A stretch of 64,000 nt of DNA from assembly GCF_002024165.1 (NCBI RefSeq), contig NZ_MWQN01000001.1:2831365-2895364 (forward strand), read 5' to 3'. The stretch comes from Embleya scabrispora (lineage in GTDB: Bacteria > Actinomycetota > Actinomycetes > Streptomycetales > Streptomycetaceae). Every line of letters starts with the position of its first letter. Within the stretch, counting starts at the first letter, position 1. The notes under the pieces were generated by a model. It did no database searches and was not told where the DNA came from. It worked only from the letters and a program-made list of their open reading frames with translations. Shown here piece after piece: positions 33,449 through 42,788 of this stretch. The position numbers and the translations under genes were made by a program.

Positions 33449-34081
33449 TCAACCGCCGGCGCCCGGCAACAACCCGTCCGCCATCGCGACCGTGACCGCG
33501 GCGGTACGGTCGTCGACGCCGAGCTTGTTGAACGTGCGCAGCAGGTGCGTCTTGACCGTGGCCTCGCTGATGTACAACTCGCGGCCGATCTCGGCGTTGG
33601 TCATCCCGCGCGCGACCAGCCCGAGCACCTGCGTCTCGCGCGGGCTCAGCGCGTCGCGCACCGGCGCCTTCATCCGGGTGACCAGCTTGGCCGCCACCGG
33701 CGGCGCCAGCACCGTCTCGCCGCGCGCCGCGGCCCGGATCGCGGCGGCCAGTTCCACCCGCGGGGTGTCCTTGAGCAGGTAGCCCGTCGCACCCGCCTCG
33801 ACCGCGCGCACGATGTCGGTGTCGGTGTCGTACGTGGTCAGGATCAGTACATGGACCCCGGGCAGTTCGCGCACGATCCGCCGGGTCGCGGCAACGCCGT
33901 CGGTGCCGGGCATGCGCAGGTCCATCAACACCACGTCGGGCCGCAGCTCGGCGGCCCCGTCCACAGCCTGTGCGCCGTCCTCGACGGAGGCGACCACCTC
34001 GAAATCGGGCTCGGCCGCGAGCATGCCGGCCAAACCCTCCCGCACCACGGGATGGTCGTCGGCGATGAGCAGCCGGATCAC
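33449..34081 (-). CDS. NarL/LuxR-type response regulator of the ABC exporter operon
   Basis: The protein has 210 residues. The receiver domain has the acidic pair in IADDHPV and the phosphoacceptor Asp in VVLMDLRMPG (about residue 54), a conserved Thr in LILTTYD and Lys in YLLKDTP. The C-terminal LuxR helix-turn-helix is LSPRETQVLGLVARGMTNAEIG. Start GTG 34081 overlaps the kinase stop as GTGA. It should be phosphorylated by the kinase encoded just upstream and probably controls the exporter genes in the same operon. Confidence 0.93.
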   Translation of the reverse strand: MIRLLIADDHPVVREGLAGMLAAEPDFEVVASVEDGAQAVDGAAELRPDVVLMDLRMPGTDGVAATRRIVRELPGVHVLILTTYDTDTDIVRAVEAGATGYLLKDTPRVELAAAIRAAARGETVLAPPVAAKLVTRMKAPVRDALSPRETQVLGLVARGMTNAEIGRELYISEATVKTHLLRTFNKLGVDDRTAAVTVAMADGLLPGAGG

Positions 34082-35268
34082 TGCGGTACCTCCACGCGTA
34101 CGGTCGTGCCCCGACCGGGAGTCGAGACCACCTCGGCCTCGCCACCGACCTGTGCGAGGCGGGCTCGCATACCGGGAAGACCGTATCCCCCCTTCCCCGG
34201 CCCCGGTTCGAAGCCCCGTCCGTCGTCCACCACGGTCAGTCTGGTGGCGAACGGCCGATAGGCCAGTTCCACGGCCACGGACCTAGCCTCGGCGTGCTTG
34301 CGGATGTTGGCCAACGACTCCTGGAGCACCCGGACCAGCACCACCTGCACGGTCGGGGACAACTCGTACTCGGTGCCGGCGACCGCGAAGGAGGCGGCCA
34401 CCTCCAACTCCTCGCCGAGCGCGGCGACGGTGCGGCCGAGCACTTCGGCCAGCGGTTCGGCCGGTTCGGCGCCCTCGGCCGGGCCCTGGGCGGCGACCAG
34501 CGCACGGGCCTCGGCGAGGTTGTCCCGGGCCACCCGCTCGGCCAGGTCCAGTCGTTTACGGGTGGCCTCGGCGTCGGAGTCCACGGTGATCCCGGCCGCC
34601 TGGATCAGCATCAGGATGCTGGTGAAGCCCTGGGCCAGGGTGTCGTGGATCTCGCGCGCCATGCGCTCGCGCTCGACCCGTACCCCCGCCTGGTGGTGCG
34701 TCTCGGCCAGCTCCGCCCGGGTGGCCTCCAACTCCTGCAGCAGTCGGCCGCGCTCCTCCACCCGATCGGCCAGCCACTGGACCAGCCGGGCCATCAGGAA
34801 GCTGAAGCCGAGCACGACGACGACCTCCACTCCGATGCTCGCCACCGCACCGTGCTCCCAGTGCGCCTTGCGGGCCTGCAGCGCGCCGTTCATCCCGAAG
34901 ATGTAGGTGCTCAGCAACATCGCGGGGATCGTCGCCTCGACGAAGGTGAAGGTCAGCGGCATCAGCACGTACATCAGCACGATGCCGTCGGGATTGTGCA
35001 GGCTGAGCGCGGTGACCGCGGCGTAGGCGACCACCAGGTGTGCTCGGCCACGCCGGTCCCAATCGGTCGGGTCGATGCCCGGCGGCACCATCACCCAGAA
35101 CGACACGGGCATGACGATCAGTACGGCGTAGCACCACGGCGGTGCGTCGCGTCCGGCGAACTCCGCCGCGGTGATCGCCGCGAGCAGGAAGTAGGCGCCG
35201 CGGTAGACGGTGAGCAGTTTGGTCCCGAAGGCCAACTCCTCCGCGTCCTGCGCGACGGCGGTCGCCAT
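34078..35268 (-). CDS. NarL-partner sensor histidine kinase (HisKA_3 type)
   Basis: The protein has 396 residues and about five N-terminal membrane helices between residues 25 and 165, a short coiled coil, then the HisKA_3 dimerisation motif ERERMAREIHDTLAQGF with His208, and a HATPase domain with VLQESLANIRKHAEA (N box), VDDGRGF and GGYGLPGMRARL. This is the class that pairs with NarL regulators. The start is ATG 35268; a GTG at 35274 would overlap the permease stop by four bases. Multi-helix sensors in drug-exporter operons often detect membrane-active compounds, an inference here. Confidence 0.9.
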   Translation of the reverse strand: MATAVAQDAEELAFGTKLLTVYRGAYFLLAAITAAEFAGRDAPPWCYAVLIVMPVSFWVMVPPGIDPTDWDRRGRAHLVVAYAAVTALSLHNPDGIVLMYVLMPLTFTFVEATIPAMLLSTYIFGMNGALQARKAHWEHGAVASIGVEVVVVLGFSFLMARLVQWLADRVEERGRLLQELEATRAELAETHHQAGVRVERERMAREIHDTLAQGFTSILMLIQAAGITVDSDAEATRKRLDLAERVARDNLAEARALVAAQGPAEGAEPAEPLAEVLGRTVAALGEELEVAASFAVAGTEYELSPTVQVVLVRVLQESLANIRKHAEARSVAVELAYRPFATRLTVVDDGRGFEPGPGKGGYGLPGMRARLAQVGGEAEVVSTPGRGTTVRVEVPQ

Positions 35269-35270
35269 GG

Positions 35271-36065
35271 TCACCGCTCGTTCTCGATCCACCTGAATGT
35301 CCTGATCCACACGACCAAGGCGATCACACCCCACGCGGCCAACACCAGGGCCACCCGACCGAGCTCCCACGAGCCCGCCGGCTCCACCGCCCGGAACGAG
35401 TCCGGCAGGAAGACCGAGCGCATCCCCTGGGTGAGCCACTTCAGTGGAAACAGCGCCGCGAACTGTTGCACTCCATGGGGCAGTTGGCTGGGCTCGACGA
35501 ACACGCCCGAGACGAACTGGAGCGCCGTGAAGGGCAGGATGATCAGCGCCCCGTTGGCGCCCTTGCGCATCAGTCCGCTCGCGGCCAGGCCGAGCAGTGT
35601 GGCCACGGTCACGCCCAGGACGAACACCCAGGCGAAGGTCAGCCACCGCATCGGGTCGTGCGGAAGGGTCAGGTCCAGGCCGATCACCCCGACCACGAGG
35701 AGCAGCGCCACCTGGGCCAGGCTGACCACGATCACCTGGGCGATCTTGCCCAGGAGGTACGCCACCGGCGGCATCGGCGTGCCGCGCAGCCGCTTGAGCG
35801 TGCCGTCCTGGCGTTCGGCGGCCACCGCGAGCGCCAGGCCCTGGAATCCGGCGGAGACGATGCCGACCGCGATCATGCCCGCCGCGTGCACCCGACTCTC
35901 CGCCACGCCGGTGCCGTCAACCGTGCCGCCGCCGATCAGCGCGAGCAGTACCAGGAGCAGCACCGGCATCGCGAAGGTCACCGCCATCTGCTCGCGGTGC
36001 CGGGCGAACATCTTCAGTTCGAGGCGGGTCCGGGCCGCCACGATGGTCGCCGTCGGGGTCGACAT
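35271..36065 (-). CDS. ABC-2 type drug exporter permease
   Basis: The protein has 264 residues and six membrane helices, with the ABC-2 transporter layout: a cytosolic N-terminus, FAMPVLLLVLLALIGGG as helix 1, and the typical loop AAERQDGTLKRLRGTPMPPVAYLLGK before helix 3. The first base of its ATG overlaps the TGA of the ATPase gene (TGATG), so the two subunits are made together. With the ATPase it should form a half-transporter dimer exporting a hydrophobic drug or lipid. Confidence 0.88.
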   Translation of the reverse strand: MSTPTATIVAARTRLELKMFARHREQMAVTFAMPVLLLVLLALIGGGTVDGTGVAESRVHAAGMIAVGIVSAGFQGLALAVAAERQDGTLKRLRGTPMPPVAYLLGKIAQVIVVSLAQVALLLVVGVIGLDLTLPHDPMRWLTFAWVFVLGVTVATLLGLAASGLMRKGANGALIILPFTALQFVSGVFVEPSQLPHGVQQFAALFPLKWLTQGMRSVFLPDSFRAVEPAGSWELGRVALVLAAWGVIALVVWIRTFRWIENER

Positions 36066-36949
36066 CACCGCGCTCCGATCAGGTCGAGATAGACGTCTTC
36101 CAGGGACGGTCGGGTCACGGTCAGTTCGGGTACCTCGCCGCCGAACCGGGCCGCGAGCCGGGCCACGTCGGCGGTCGGCTCGGCGGTGGCGAGTTCGTGC
36201 GTGCCCTCGGCGTCGCGCCAGCGCAGTACCGATCGGGCCAGGTGCCGGCCGCCGAGCCGCTCGGGGGTGTCCACGTCCACGACCCGCCCCGCCCGGATCA
36301 CCCCGACCCGGTCCGCGAGGTGTTCGGCCTCGTCCAGGTAGTGCGTGGTGAGCAGGATCGTCGTCCCGGCCGCCCGCAGCCCGGCGATCAGCGCCCAGAA
36401 CCGGCGGCGCACCTCGGGGTCGAACCCGGTGGTCGGCTCGTCCAGGAAGAGCAGTTCCGGCCCGCCCAGGATGCCGAGCGCGACATCGAGGCGGCGCCGC
36501 TGCCCACCAGAGAGGGCGCCGGCCCGGGTGTCCCGCTTGTCGGTCAACCCGACCGCCTCGATCACCTCGTCGGGATCGCGGGGCCTGGGGTAGTAGTGCG
36601 CGAAGTGCCGCACGCTCTCCCGCACGGTGAGCCCGGACACGTCCGCCGACTCCTGGAGCACGATGCCGATCCGGGCCCGCCACCGCGATCCGGCGCGGGC
36701 CGGATCCACGCCCAGGACGGCGACCTCGCCCGCGTCGCGCGAGCGGTAGCCCTCCAGGATCTCGGTCGTGGTGGTCTTGCCCGCCCCGTTCGGGCCCAGC
36801 AGTGCGAAGATCTCACCCCGGCGCACGTCCAGGTCCAGTCCGTCCACCGCTCGATGTGTGCCGTACGCGCGCCGCAGCCCGCGCACCCTGATCGCCGTTT
36901 CGGCGCCGCCCGCCTCGCCCGCCGGTGCGGGTGTCCGTTCCGCTGTCAT
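36065..36949 (-). CDS. ABC transporter ATPase subunit (drug-exporter type)
   Basis: The protein has 294 residues. Walker A is GPNGAGKTTTTE (about 53-64), the signature is LSGGQRRRLDVALG, Walker B is LLFLDEPTTGFDP, and the switch His is in LLTTHYLDEAEHLADR, the DrrA/CcmA-like subfamily. The first about 20 residues are an Ala/Glu/Pro-rich extension. It is first in a four-gene operon: ATPase, permease, kinase and regulator, with overlaps or one-base contacts throughout. A role in antibiotic export and resistance under two-component control is likely. Confidence 0.93.
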   Translation of the reverse strand: MTAERTPAPAGEAGGAETAIRVRGLRRAYGTHRAVDGLDLDVRRGEIFALLGPNGAGKTTTTEILEGYRSRDAGEVAVLGVDPARAGSRWRARIGIVLQESADVSGLTVRESVRHFAHYYPRPRDPDEVIEAVGLTDKRDTRAGALSGGQRRRLDVALGILGGPELLFLDEPTTGFDPEVRRRFWALIAGLRAAGTTILLTTHYLDEAEHLADRVGVIRAGRVVDVDTPERLGGRHLARSVLRWRDAEGTHELATAEPTADVARLAARFGGEVPELTVTRPSLEDVYLDLIGAR

Positions 36950-37242
36950 GCCTCGACGATGGCGCAGCGGGGTCGGGCGCCGGGACGTACGAACGACGGA
37001 CGCCGGGTGTCCACCGAACGACGGACAGCGGTGCGGGAGCGGCTCGCGGGACGCGGACCCGGGCCGGCGGCCGACCGGGGCCGGCTCGGCCGCCGGATAC
37101 GGGCTCGGCGGTTTCCGTACGCGCGACAGGGCGACGGGCGAACGGGGCGAACCGCGCGGAATGTGACCGGTTCCGCAGTTTGCCGCAACCGGTTCGATGG
37201 GAGCATGGCCGAGTCGGGGAATCGTTCGCGAAGGGAATTCGG

Positions 37243-38298
37243 ATGACTGCGCAGGTTGAGGTGACGGCCGATCAGAACCCGTCCGGGGCAGGGGAGTCCA
37301 CGCTCTTCGACCCGACCGTCGCGGCGCCGCCCCTGGTCGACGTGGCGCGCCTGGGGTTCGAGGGACCGCTGGCGGCGAGCGCGGCCGCGTGGGCCGAGGA
37401 CGCGGTGTACTGGGAATACACGAAGGCGGCCAACCCGATCGGATCGGGCCACACCACGCCGGTCCCGGTGGAGCGTTTTCCGGCCGAACTGCACACCGGC
37501 GGCGACACCCGGGTGGTCCCGCTCGACCTCGCCGAGCCGATGCGGATCGAGGGCGGCCCGGCGACCAGTCCGGCGCTGCTGGCCAACTTCGTCCGGATCA
37601 ACGCGGGCGATCGGCTCGCGGTGCGGCCCAACGCCACCTCGCAGCTCTACTACGTGCTGTACGGGCGGGGCCTGTCGCTGGTCGGCGGCCAGGCCGTGGA
37701 GTGGGAGAAGGGCGACTTCCTGGTCCTGCCCGACCTCGGCGAGATCACCCACCACGCGACGCAGGACGCCGTGCTCTATTGGGTGCACGACGAGCCTCTT
37801 TTGCGCTACCTCGGGGTGGTGCCGAGCAAGGCCCGGTTCCGGCCGACCAAGTTCGCCCGCCATCGCGCGGTCGAGGAGCTGACCCGGATCGCCGAGGCGC
37901 CCGGCGCCAATGCCAAGAACCGGGTCAGCGTGCTGCTGAACACGGTCGGCCAGGAGCAGACACTGACGGTCACCCACACCCTGTGGGCGATGTTCGGCCT
38001 GCTGCCGGTGGACCAGATCCAGCGCCCGCACCGCCACCAGTCGGTCGCGCTCGATCTGATCCTGGACTGCGAGCCGGGCTGCTACACGCTGCTCGGCGAC
38101 CGGCTGGACGAGCGCGGCGACATCGTCGAGCCGCTGCGGGTGGACTGGGAACCGGGCGGCGCGTTCGTCACCCCTCCCGGGAAATGGCACGCCCACCACA
38201 ACGAGTCGGGCAGCCCGGCGCATCTGATCCCGATCCAGGACGCGGGCCTCCAGACGTATCTGCGCAGCCTGGACATCCGCTTCAGCGACCGGCGCTAG
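37243..38298 (+). CDS. Bicupin dioxygenase, gentisate 1,2-dioxygenase-like
   Basis: The protein has 351 residues with two cupin cores. The first spans about 100-190 (NATSQLYYVLYGRG, EKGDFLVLP, EITHHAT) and the second about 255-345 (PHRHQSVALDLIL, GGAFVTPPGKWHAHHNESG), whose His residues are the likely iron ligands. Gentisate and 1-hydroxy-2-naphthoate dioxygenases share this layout, so ring cleavage of an aromatic acid is the best guess, but no gentisate-pathway isomerase or hydrolase is adjacent. Start ATG 37243 has AAGGGA six bases upstream. Confidence 0.7.
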   Translation: MTAQVEVTADQNPSGAGESTLFDPTVAAPPLVDVARLGFEGPLAASAAAWAEDAVYWEYTKAANPIGSGHTTPVPVERFPAELHTGGDTRVVPLDLAEPMRIEGGPATSPALLANFVRINAGDRLAVRPNATSQLYYVLYGRGLSLVGGQAVEWEKGDFLVLPDLGEITHHATQDAVLYWVHDEPLLRYLGVVPSKARFRPTKFARHRAVEELTRIAEAPGANAKNRVSVLLNTVGQEQTLTVTHTLWAMFGLLPVDQIQRPHRHQSVALDLILDCEPGCYTLLGDRLDERGDIVEPLRVDWEPGGAFVTPPGKWHAHHNESGSPAHLIPIQDAGLQTYLRSLDIRFSDRR

Positions 38299-38412
38299 CT
38301 AGGCGTATCGACGGCCGCGCCCCTCCCGTGGGGCGGGAACTCCCTCACGGACGGGCGCGGTCGGGGCGAGGGTCCCTCAACCCTGGGGCGGTGCGGAACC
38401 CGCCCGGTCGGT

Positions 38413-39369
38413 GTGTCCGTCGTCTTCCACATGACGAGGGGGATTCCGTCGCGCGGGCAGGTTGGGGAGCCACCGCGCAGCGATGAGTCGGGGGGCCTGT
38501 CCTTCCATGTGTCGGGGCCTACCCGGGTTTTGGGCCCCGACGGACGCGCGTTGAACATCGGACCCAGGCGGCAGCGGGAGTTGTTGACCCTGCTGCTGCT
38601 CCGGCCGGGGGTGGCCGTGCCGGTGGAGCGGCTGGCCGAGGAGTTGTGGAACGGGCGCCCGCCACCCGGGGCGCGATCGACGCTGCACGCCTATCTGTCG
38701 GGTCTGCGCCGGGTGTTGGAGCCGGGGCGGCGGGCGCCCTACCGCCTGTTGACTACGCGCGATGACTCCTACGCCCTGGAGGTGCCGGCCGAAAGCCTGG
38801 ACGTGGCGCGGCTGTGCGCGCTGACCGATGCGGGACGGGCGGCGGGCGTGGTGGGGGCGTACGAGCGGGCGGACGAACTGCTGGGCGAGGCCCGCCTGTT
38901 GTGGCGGGGCGAGCCGTTCGCCGAGTTGGCCGACCACGACGTGGCCGAGTCCGAACGGGCCCGGCTGGTCGAGGAGTACACCTCGCTGCGCGAGGAGGCG
39001 GCCGAGTACCGGTTGGCGATGGGCGCCCACGCGTCGGCGATCGGTGACCTGATGTCGCTGGTCCGGGCGCACCCGCTGCGGGAGCGGCCGAGGGCGCAAC
39101 TCGTGCTCGCCCTCTACCGATCCGGCCGGCAGGCGGAGGCGTTGCAGGTCCTGGAGGCGGGTCGTCGGCTGTGCGCGGAGGAACTGGGCCTGGATCCGGG
39201 CCCGCGCCTGCGCGACCTCCAGGCGGCCATCCTGCGCCAGGACCCGACGCTGAGCGCGCCCCCGCGCCCGCCGGCACCCGCGCCGATCTGCGGGTACCGC
39301 CGCACCCGCGTGGCCGGTCGGGCGCATCACCCGCGCCCGCACCGGGATTCGCCGCACCGCCGGCGGTAG
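38413..39369 (+). CDS. Second SARP-family regulator
   Basis: The protein has about 318 residues: an OmpR-like winged helix (about 25-115; VPVERLAEELWNG, STLHAYLSGLRRVLEPG) and a BTAD domain (about 120-265) ending LRDLQAAILRQDPTL. A 45-residue Pro/Arg/His-rich tail of no known fold follows. The start is uncertain: GTG 38413 and ATG 38431 are possible, but the conserved region begins only near SFHVSGPTRVLG, so an internal GTG could also serve. No biosynthetic cluster is adjacent, so the target is unknown. No TTA codon was noticed, unlike the SARP in the NRPS cluster. Confidence 0.82.
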   Translation: MSVVFHMTRGIPSRGQVGEPPRSDESGGLSFHVSGPTRVLGPDGRALNIGPRRQRELLTLLLLRPGVAVPVERLAEELWNGRPPPGARSTLHAYLSGLRRVLEPGRRAPYRLLTTRDDSYALEVPAESLDVARLCALTDAGRAAGVVGAYERADELLGEARLLWRGEPFAELADHDVAESERARLVEEYTSLREEAAEYRLAMGAHASAIGDLMSLVRAHPLRERPRAQLVLALYRSGRQAEALQVLEAGRRLCAEELGLDPGPRLRDLQAAILRQDPTLSAPPRPPAPAPICGYRRTRVAGRAHHPRPHRDSPHRRR

Positions 39370-39459
39370 CGCACGGCGGACGATGTCGCGGCCACGGCCG
39401 CGACCGAAAAAGGACGGACAGGACGGGCAAGACGGATAGGACGGACAGGAGGAACAGGG

Positions 39460-39499
39460 GAGTCCGAGACCCGGGCATCGCCGCCCGGGTCTCGGACTC
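39460..39499. terminator. Bidirectional terminator, 17-bp perfect stem
   Basis: Arms 39460-39476 and 39483-39499 with a 6-base loop, between the converging SARP and ATC-hydrolase-like genes. A run of imperfect GGACGGACA-like repeats (39411-39455) precedes it. Confidence 0.75.
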
Positions 39500-39570
39500 G
39501 CTCACCCACAGACGTCACCCACAACCTGTGGACAACATTTCCGCCGACCGGCGCCGGTCCGCTCGTTGCG

Positions 39571-40263
39571 TCAGTCGCGGGACGGCTCGGGCGGGTCGGT
39601 GCGGTGGAAGTGGAACGCGCAGTGGGAGTCACCGTGGCCGATGGTGCCGGCGCGGTCGAAGCGCAGACCGTGTCGGTTCGGGTCGATGGCCCGGATCCAG
39701 TTGAGGTCGACGGCGCACATCGCGGGCGTCAACTCCGGGGCGGAGTTGGCGACCAGCACGTCGTGGTAGAAGCAGCGGTGGATGTCGAGGAGGTAGCGCC
39801 GGTCGTCGTCCGCCGGGCGGACGAACGTGAAGGCCCGTCCGAAGGACTTCTCCTCCCGGGACTTCGACAACGCGACGATGGCCGCGAACGGGTCGGGCGC
39901 GGCATCGAGCATCGCCGCGGTGGCCGCCTCGGTGATCGCGCCGAGCGGTTCGACGATCGCGTCCCGAACGAGGGCGATCGTGTCCTCGCGATCCAGGTGC
40001 GGCAGCAGGATCCGGTACGCCGCGACCAGCGCGAGGGTGATCCGCAGGTTGTGCCGGGACGGCTCGTCGTCGACCAAGTGCGCGTTGGCGTCTTCGAGTT
40101 CGCGGTGCAGCGCGGTCAGATCGCCGACGAGGTGATCCGGCAGCGCCCGCTCCCGGACCGCGTCCGCGATGTACGCGACGAAGGCCTCCAACAGGAGCGC
40201 GGTGTCCCGCTCGGCGTTCGGCGTGTACCCGCCGTCGCCGAAGGTGTCGTGGTCGGTGGTCAT
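39571..40263 (-). CDS. L-2-amino-thiazoline-4-carboxylate hydrolase-like protein
   Basis: The protein has 230 residues. The C-terminal half shows the pattern of the ATC-hydrolase family: a Cys in IHRCFYHDVL, then ELTPAMCAVDLNW, and the closing LRFDRAGTIGHGDSHCAFHF. In Pseudomonas this family opens the thiazoline ring during cysteine synthesis from ATC, but most homologues are uncharacterised. The N-terminal 100 residues are helical and not conserved in my memory of the family. Start ATG 40263, the second of two adjacent ATGs, has GGAAGG six bases upstream. It is not in an operon. Confidence 0.7.
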   Translation of the reverse strand: MTTDHDTFGDGGYTPNAERDTALLLEAFVAYIADAVRERALPDHLVGDLTALHRELEDANAHLVDDEPSRHNLRITLALVAAYRILLPHLDREDTIALVRDAIVEPLGAITEAATAAMLDAAPDPFAAIVALSKSREEKSFGRAFTFVRPADDDRRYLLDIHRCFYHDVLVANSAPELTPAMCAVDLNWIRAIDPNRHGLRFDRAGTIGHGDSHCAFHFHRTDPPEPSRD

Positions 40264-40556
40264 CATGGTCCTTCCGAGACGGGCTCGGATGCGGGAACAC
40301 GACCGCACACCGCCGAGGCGGAGCCGCGCCGAACCCGCATACCGAGCGAGCCCGACAGCACACTCCACCGACCGACCCGGCGCTGACGAACTTCGTTGTG
40401 AAGATGGCGTATTGCCGGCACAAGCCTACCGACACGCCACCTCGGTGTCCGCGGCCCACTCCCCGTTACCGCGACTGTCCGCCGCGTGGTCGAGCGCATG
40501 GCCGCCGGCGATCCCGACGCCGACCCGGCCACGGCGGCGCCGGGTCGGCCGCGCGA

Positions 40557-41732
40557 TCAGTCGGCCCAGGTGTAGCCGACATAGTTCTCGGCGAGCGAGT
40601 CCATCGCGGCGGAGGAGTCCGCCACATACGCCAACTCCGCCTCCTGGCACCGCCGATCGAACCCGCTCGCATCCGCACGCGCGTGCAACAGCGTCGTCAT
40701 CCAGGACGAAAACTGCTCCGCCCGCCACACCCGTCGCAAACACGCGTCGCTGTAGCCGTCGAGCCCCGCCCGCGACCCGGCCAGAAAATACTCCGCACAC
40801 GCCCGCGCCAGCACCCGCACGTCCGCCATCGCGAGATTCAACCCCTTCGCCCCCGTGGGCGGCACGATGTGCGCCGCGTCGCCCGCCAGGAACAGCCGCC
40901 CGAAGCTCATCGGTTCGGCCACGAAGCTCCGCATCGGGGTGATGCTCCGCTCCCGGATCGGCCCCTCGTCCAGCCTCCAGCCCGGCAGCGCCAACCGCTC
41001 GCGCAACTCCGCCCAGATCCTCTCGTCCGGCCAGTCGGCGAGATCCGCGTCCGGGTCCACCTGGAGATACAGCCGGCTCACCGCACGCGACCGCATGCTG
41101 TGCAGCGCGAACCCCCGCTCGCTGTAGGCGTAGATCAAATCGTCGGTGGACGGCGCCACATCCGCCAGGATGCCCAGCCACGCGAACGGATGCGCCCGCT
41201 CGTGGGTCTTCAGTACATCCGCCGGAATCGCCCCGCGCGAGACCCCGTGGAACCCGTCGCACCCCGCCACCAGGTCGCACTCGAGCACCTCCTCCACACC
41301 GTCGCGCAGGAACCGCACGCGCGGCGCGGCGCCGTCGATGCCCTCGATCGCGGTCACCGGCGCGTCGAAGTACATCCGCGCGCCCTCGGCGATCCGCTTG
41401 GCGACCAGGTCCTTGACGATCTCGGTCTGCCCGTACACGGTCACCGACCGCCCCCCGGTCCGGCTCGGGAAGTCGATGTGCCGATCCCGACCGGCGAAGC
41501 GCAGATGGATCCCGTGGTGGACCAGCCCCTCGCGATCCAGCCGATCCGCCGCGCCGGCCTCGCGCAGCACGTCGACCGTGGCCTGTTCCAGCATGCCCGC
41601 CCGCTGCCGGCCCTCGCAGTACTCGCGATCGCGCGCCTCCAGCAGCACCGCGTCGATCCCACGATCGTGCAGCAGTTGCGACAGCAGCAGGCCCGCGGGC
41701 CCCGCACCGATGATCGCGACCCGTGTCCGCAT
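40557..41732 (-). CDS. pobA: 4-hydroxybenzoate 3-monooxygenase
   Basis: The protein has 391 residues, the usual PobA length. FAD motif GAGPAG lies at residues 9-14, followed by the diagnostic REYCEGRQRAGMLEQ region, then GCDGFHGVSR, and the second FAD motif GRLFLAGDAAHIVPPTGAKGLN. The enzyme hydroxylates 4-hydroxybenzoate to protocatechuate using NAD(P)H and oxygen. Start ATG 41732 has GGAG upstream. It lies 7 kb from the pca operon, which takes protocatechuate further, with unrelated genes between. No adjacent PobR-type regulator is seen. Confidence 0.95.
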   Translation of the reverse strand: MRTRVAIIGAGPAGLLLSQLLHDRGIDAVLLEARDREYCEGRQRAGMLEQATVDVLREAGAADRLDREGLVHHGIHLRFAGRDRHIDFPSRTGGRSVTVYGQTEIVKDLVAKRIAEGARMYFDAPVTAIEGIDGAAPRVRFLRDGVEEVLECDLVAGCDGFHGVSRGAIPADVLKTHERAHPFAWLGILADVAPSTDDLIYAYSERGFALHSMRSRAVSRLYLQVDPDADLADWPDERIWAELRERLALPGWRLDEGPIRERSITPMRSFVAEPMSFGRLFLAGDAAHIVPPTGAKGLNLAMADVRVLARACAEYFLAGSRAGLDGYSDACLRRVWRAEQFSSWMTTLLHARADASGFDRRCQEAELAYVADSSAAMDSLAENYVGYTWAD

Positions 41733-41964
41733 CCGCCCGCTCCTCGTCCCGCCGCACCCGATCCGCCTCAGACTCGCCCATCGTGGACACGCCCGACCCG
41801 TCCGCCTTCCGGTGGCCGGAAGCCGATGCACCCGGTCGAGTTTGCTCGGCGCGGACCCGGCAAGGGATGGGATGTCGAGCACGGGCGGATACCTCCGCTA
41901 TGCGGAGTGCATCCGCTGTTCCACCGAAAGGCACGATCCCAGACCCGACACTCCTGGAGTCCCC

Positions 41965-42651
41965 GTGAACACGGCAGCGACCATCGTCCTGATCGTGGTG
42001 ATCGTCGTCCTCCTCGCCGGCGCGGCCGTCCTCGTGGGCCGCCCGATGATGCGACGCAAGCACCTGCAGGGCCGATTCGGCCCCGAGTACGACAAGGCGG
42101 TCGAACAGTACGGCGACCGACGCGTGGCCGAACGCCACCTGGCCGATCGCGAGCGCAAGCACCGGGACCTCGACCTCAAGCCGCTGGAGCCGGCCGCGCG
42201 GGAGCAGTACGCCACCGAGTGGACCAACGTCCAGGAACGTTTCGTGGACGCCCCCGGCGACGCGGTGGCCGAGGCCGACGCGCTGATCACCCGGCTGATG
42301 CACGAGCGCGGCTACCCCACCGGCGCACACGACACGCGGATCGAACTGCTGTCCGTGGAGCACGGTCACACCCTCGAGCACTACCGCAAGGCGCACGAGA
42401 TCGCCCGACTCAACGAGGCCGGCCGGGCCGAGACCGAGGACCTGCGCCAGGCGATGATCCACCACCGGGCCCTGTTCGACGACCTGTTGGGGCAGACGTA
42501 CCGCCCCAGGAACAGCGCCGCGTCCAGGAGCACGCACGACCATCGGTCCGGCACGACGAACCCGACGGGCACGACCGGTACGACCACGACACCGGCCGAA
42601 TACGACGCGCGGGCACCCCGCTTCGACACCACGAAGCCGGAGACCCGCTGA
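41965..42651 (+). CDS. Single-pass membrane protein with a conserved C-terminal helical domain
   Basis: The protein has 228 residues. One N-terminal membrane helix (TIVLIVVIVVLLAGAAVLVG) is followed by a charged region and a domain with VQERFVDAPGDAVAEADALITRLMHERGY and LEHYRKAHEIARL, then a Thr/Gly-rich tail. I recall this FVD-x-P-x-x-A-V-x-x-AD pattern from actinomycete proteins of unknown function. The next gene repeats the same pattern without the membrane helix. Start GTG 41965 has TGGAG five bases upstream. Confidence 0.65.
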   Translation: MNTAATIVLIVVIVVLLAGAAVLVGRPMMRRKHLQGRFGPEYDKAVEQYGDRRVAERHLADRERKHRDLDLKPLEPAAREQYATEWTNVQERFVDAPGDAVAEADALITRLMHERGYPTGAHDTRIELLSVEHGHTLEHYRKAHEIARLNEAGRAETEDLRQAMIHHRALFDDLLGQTYRPRNSAASRSTHDHRSGTTNPTGTTGTTTTPAEYDARAPRFDTTKPETR

Positions 42652-42788
42652 CCGGGTACATCCCCGGGTAGGCATGGACAAAGCGGAAGACGAATCGGAA
42701 GACCGACCACACCGGAGCGGTCCCGAACGGGGGACGCTCGGAAGAACGGCGCCACGGCCAGTCGTACCGGACGAGAGGACCCAGACCG

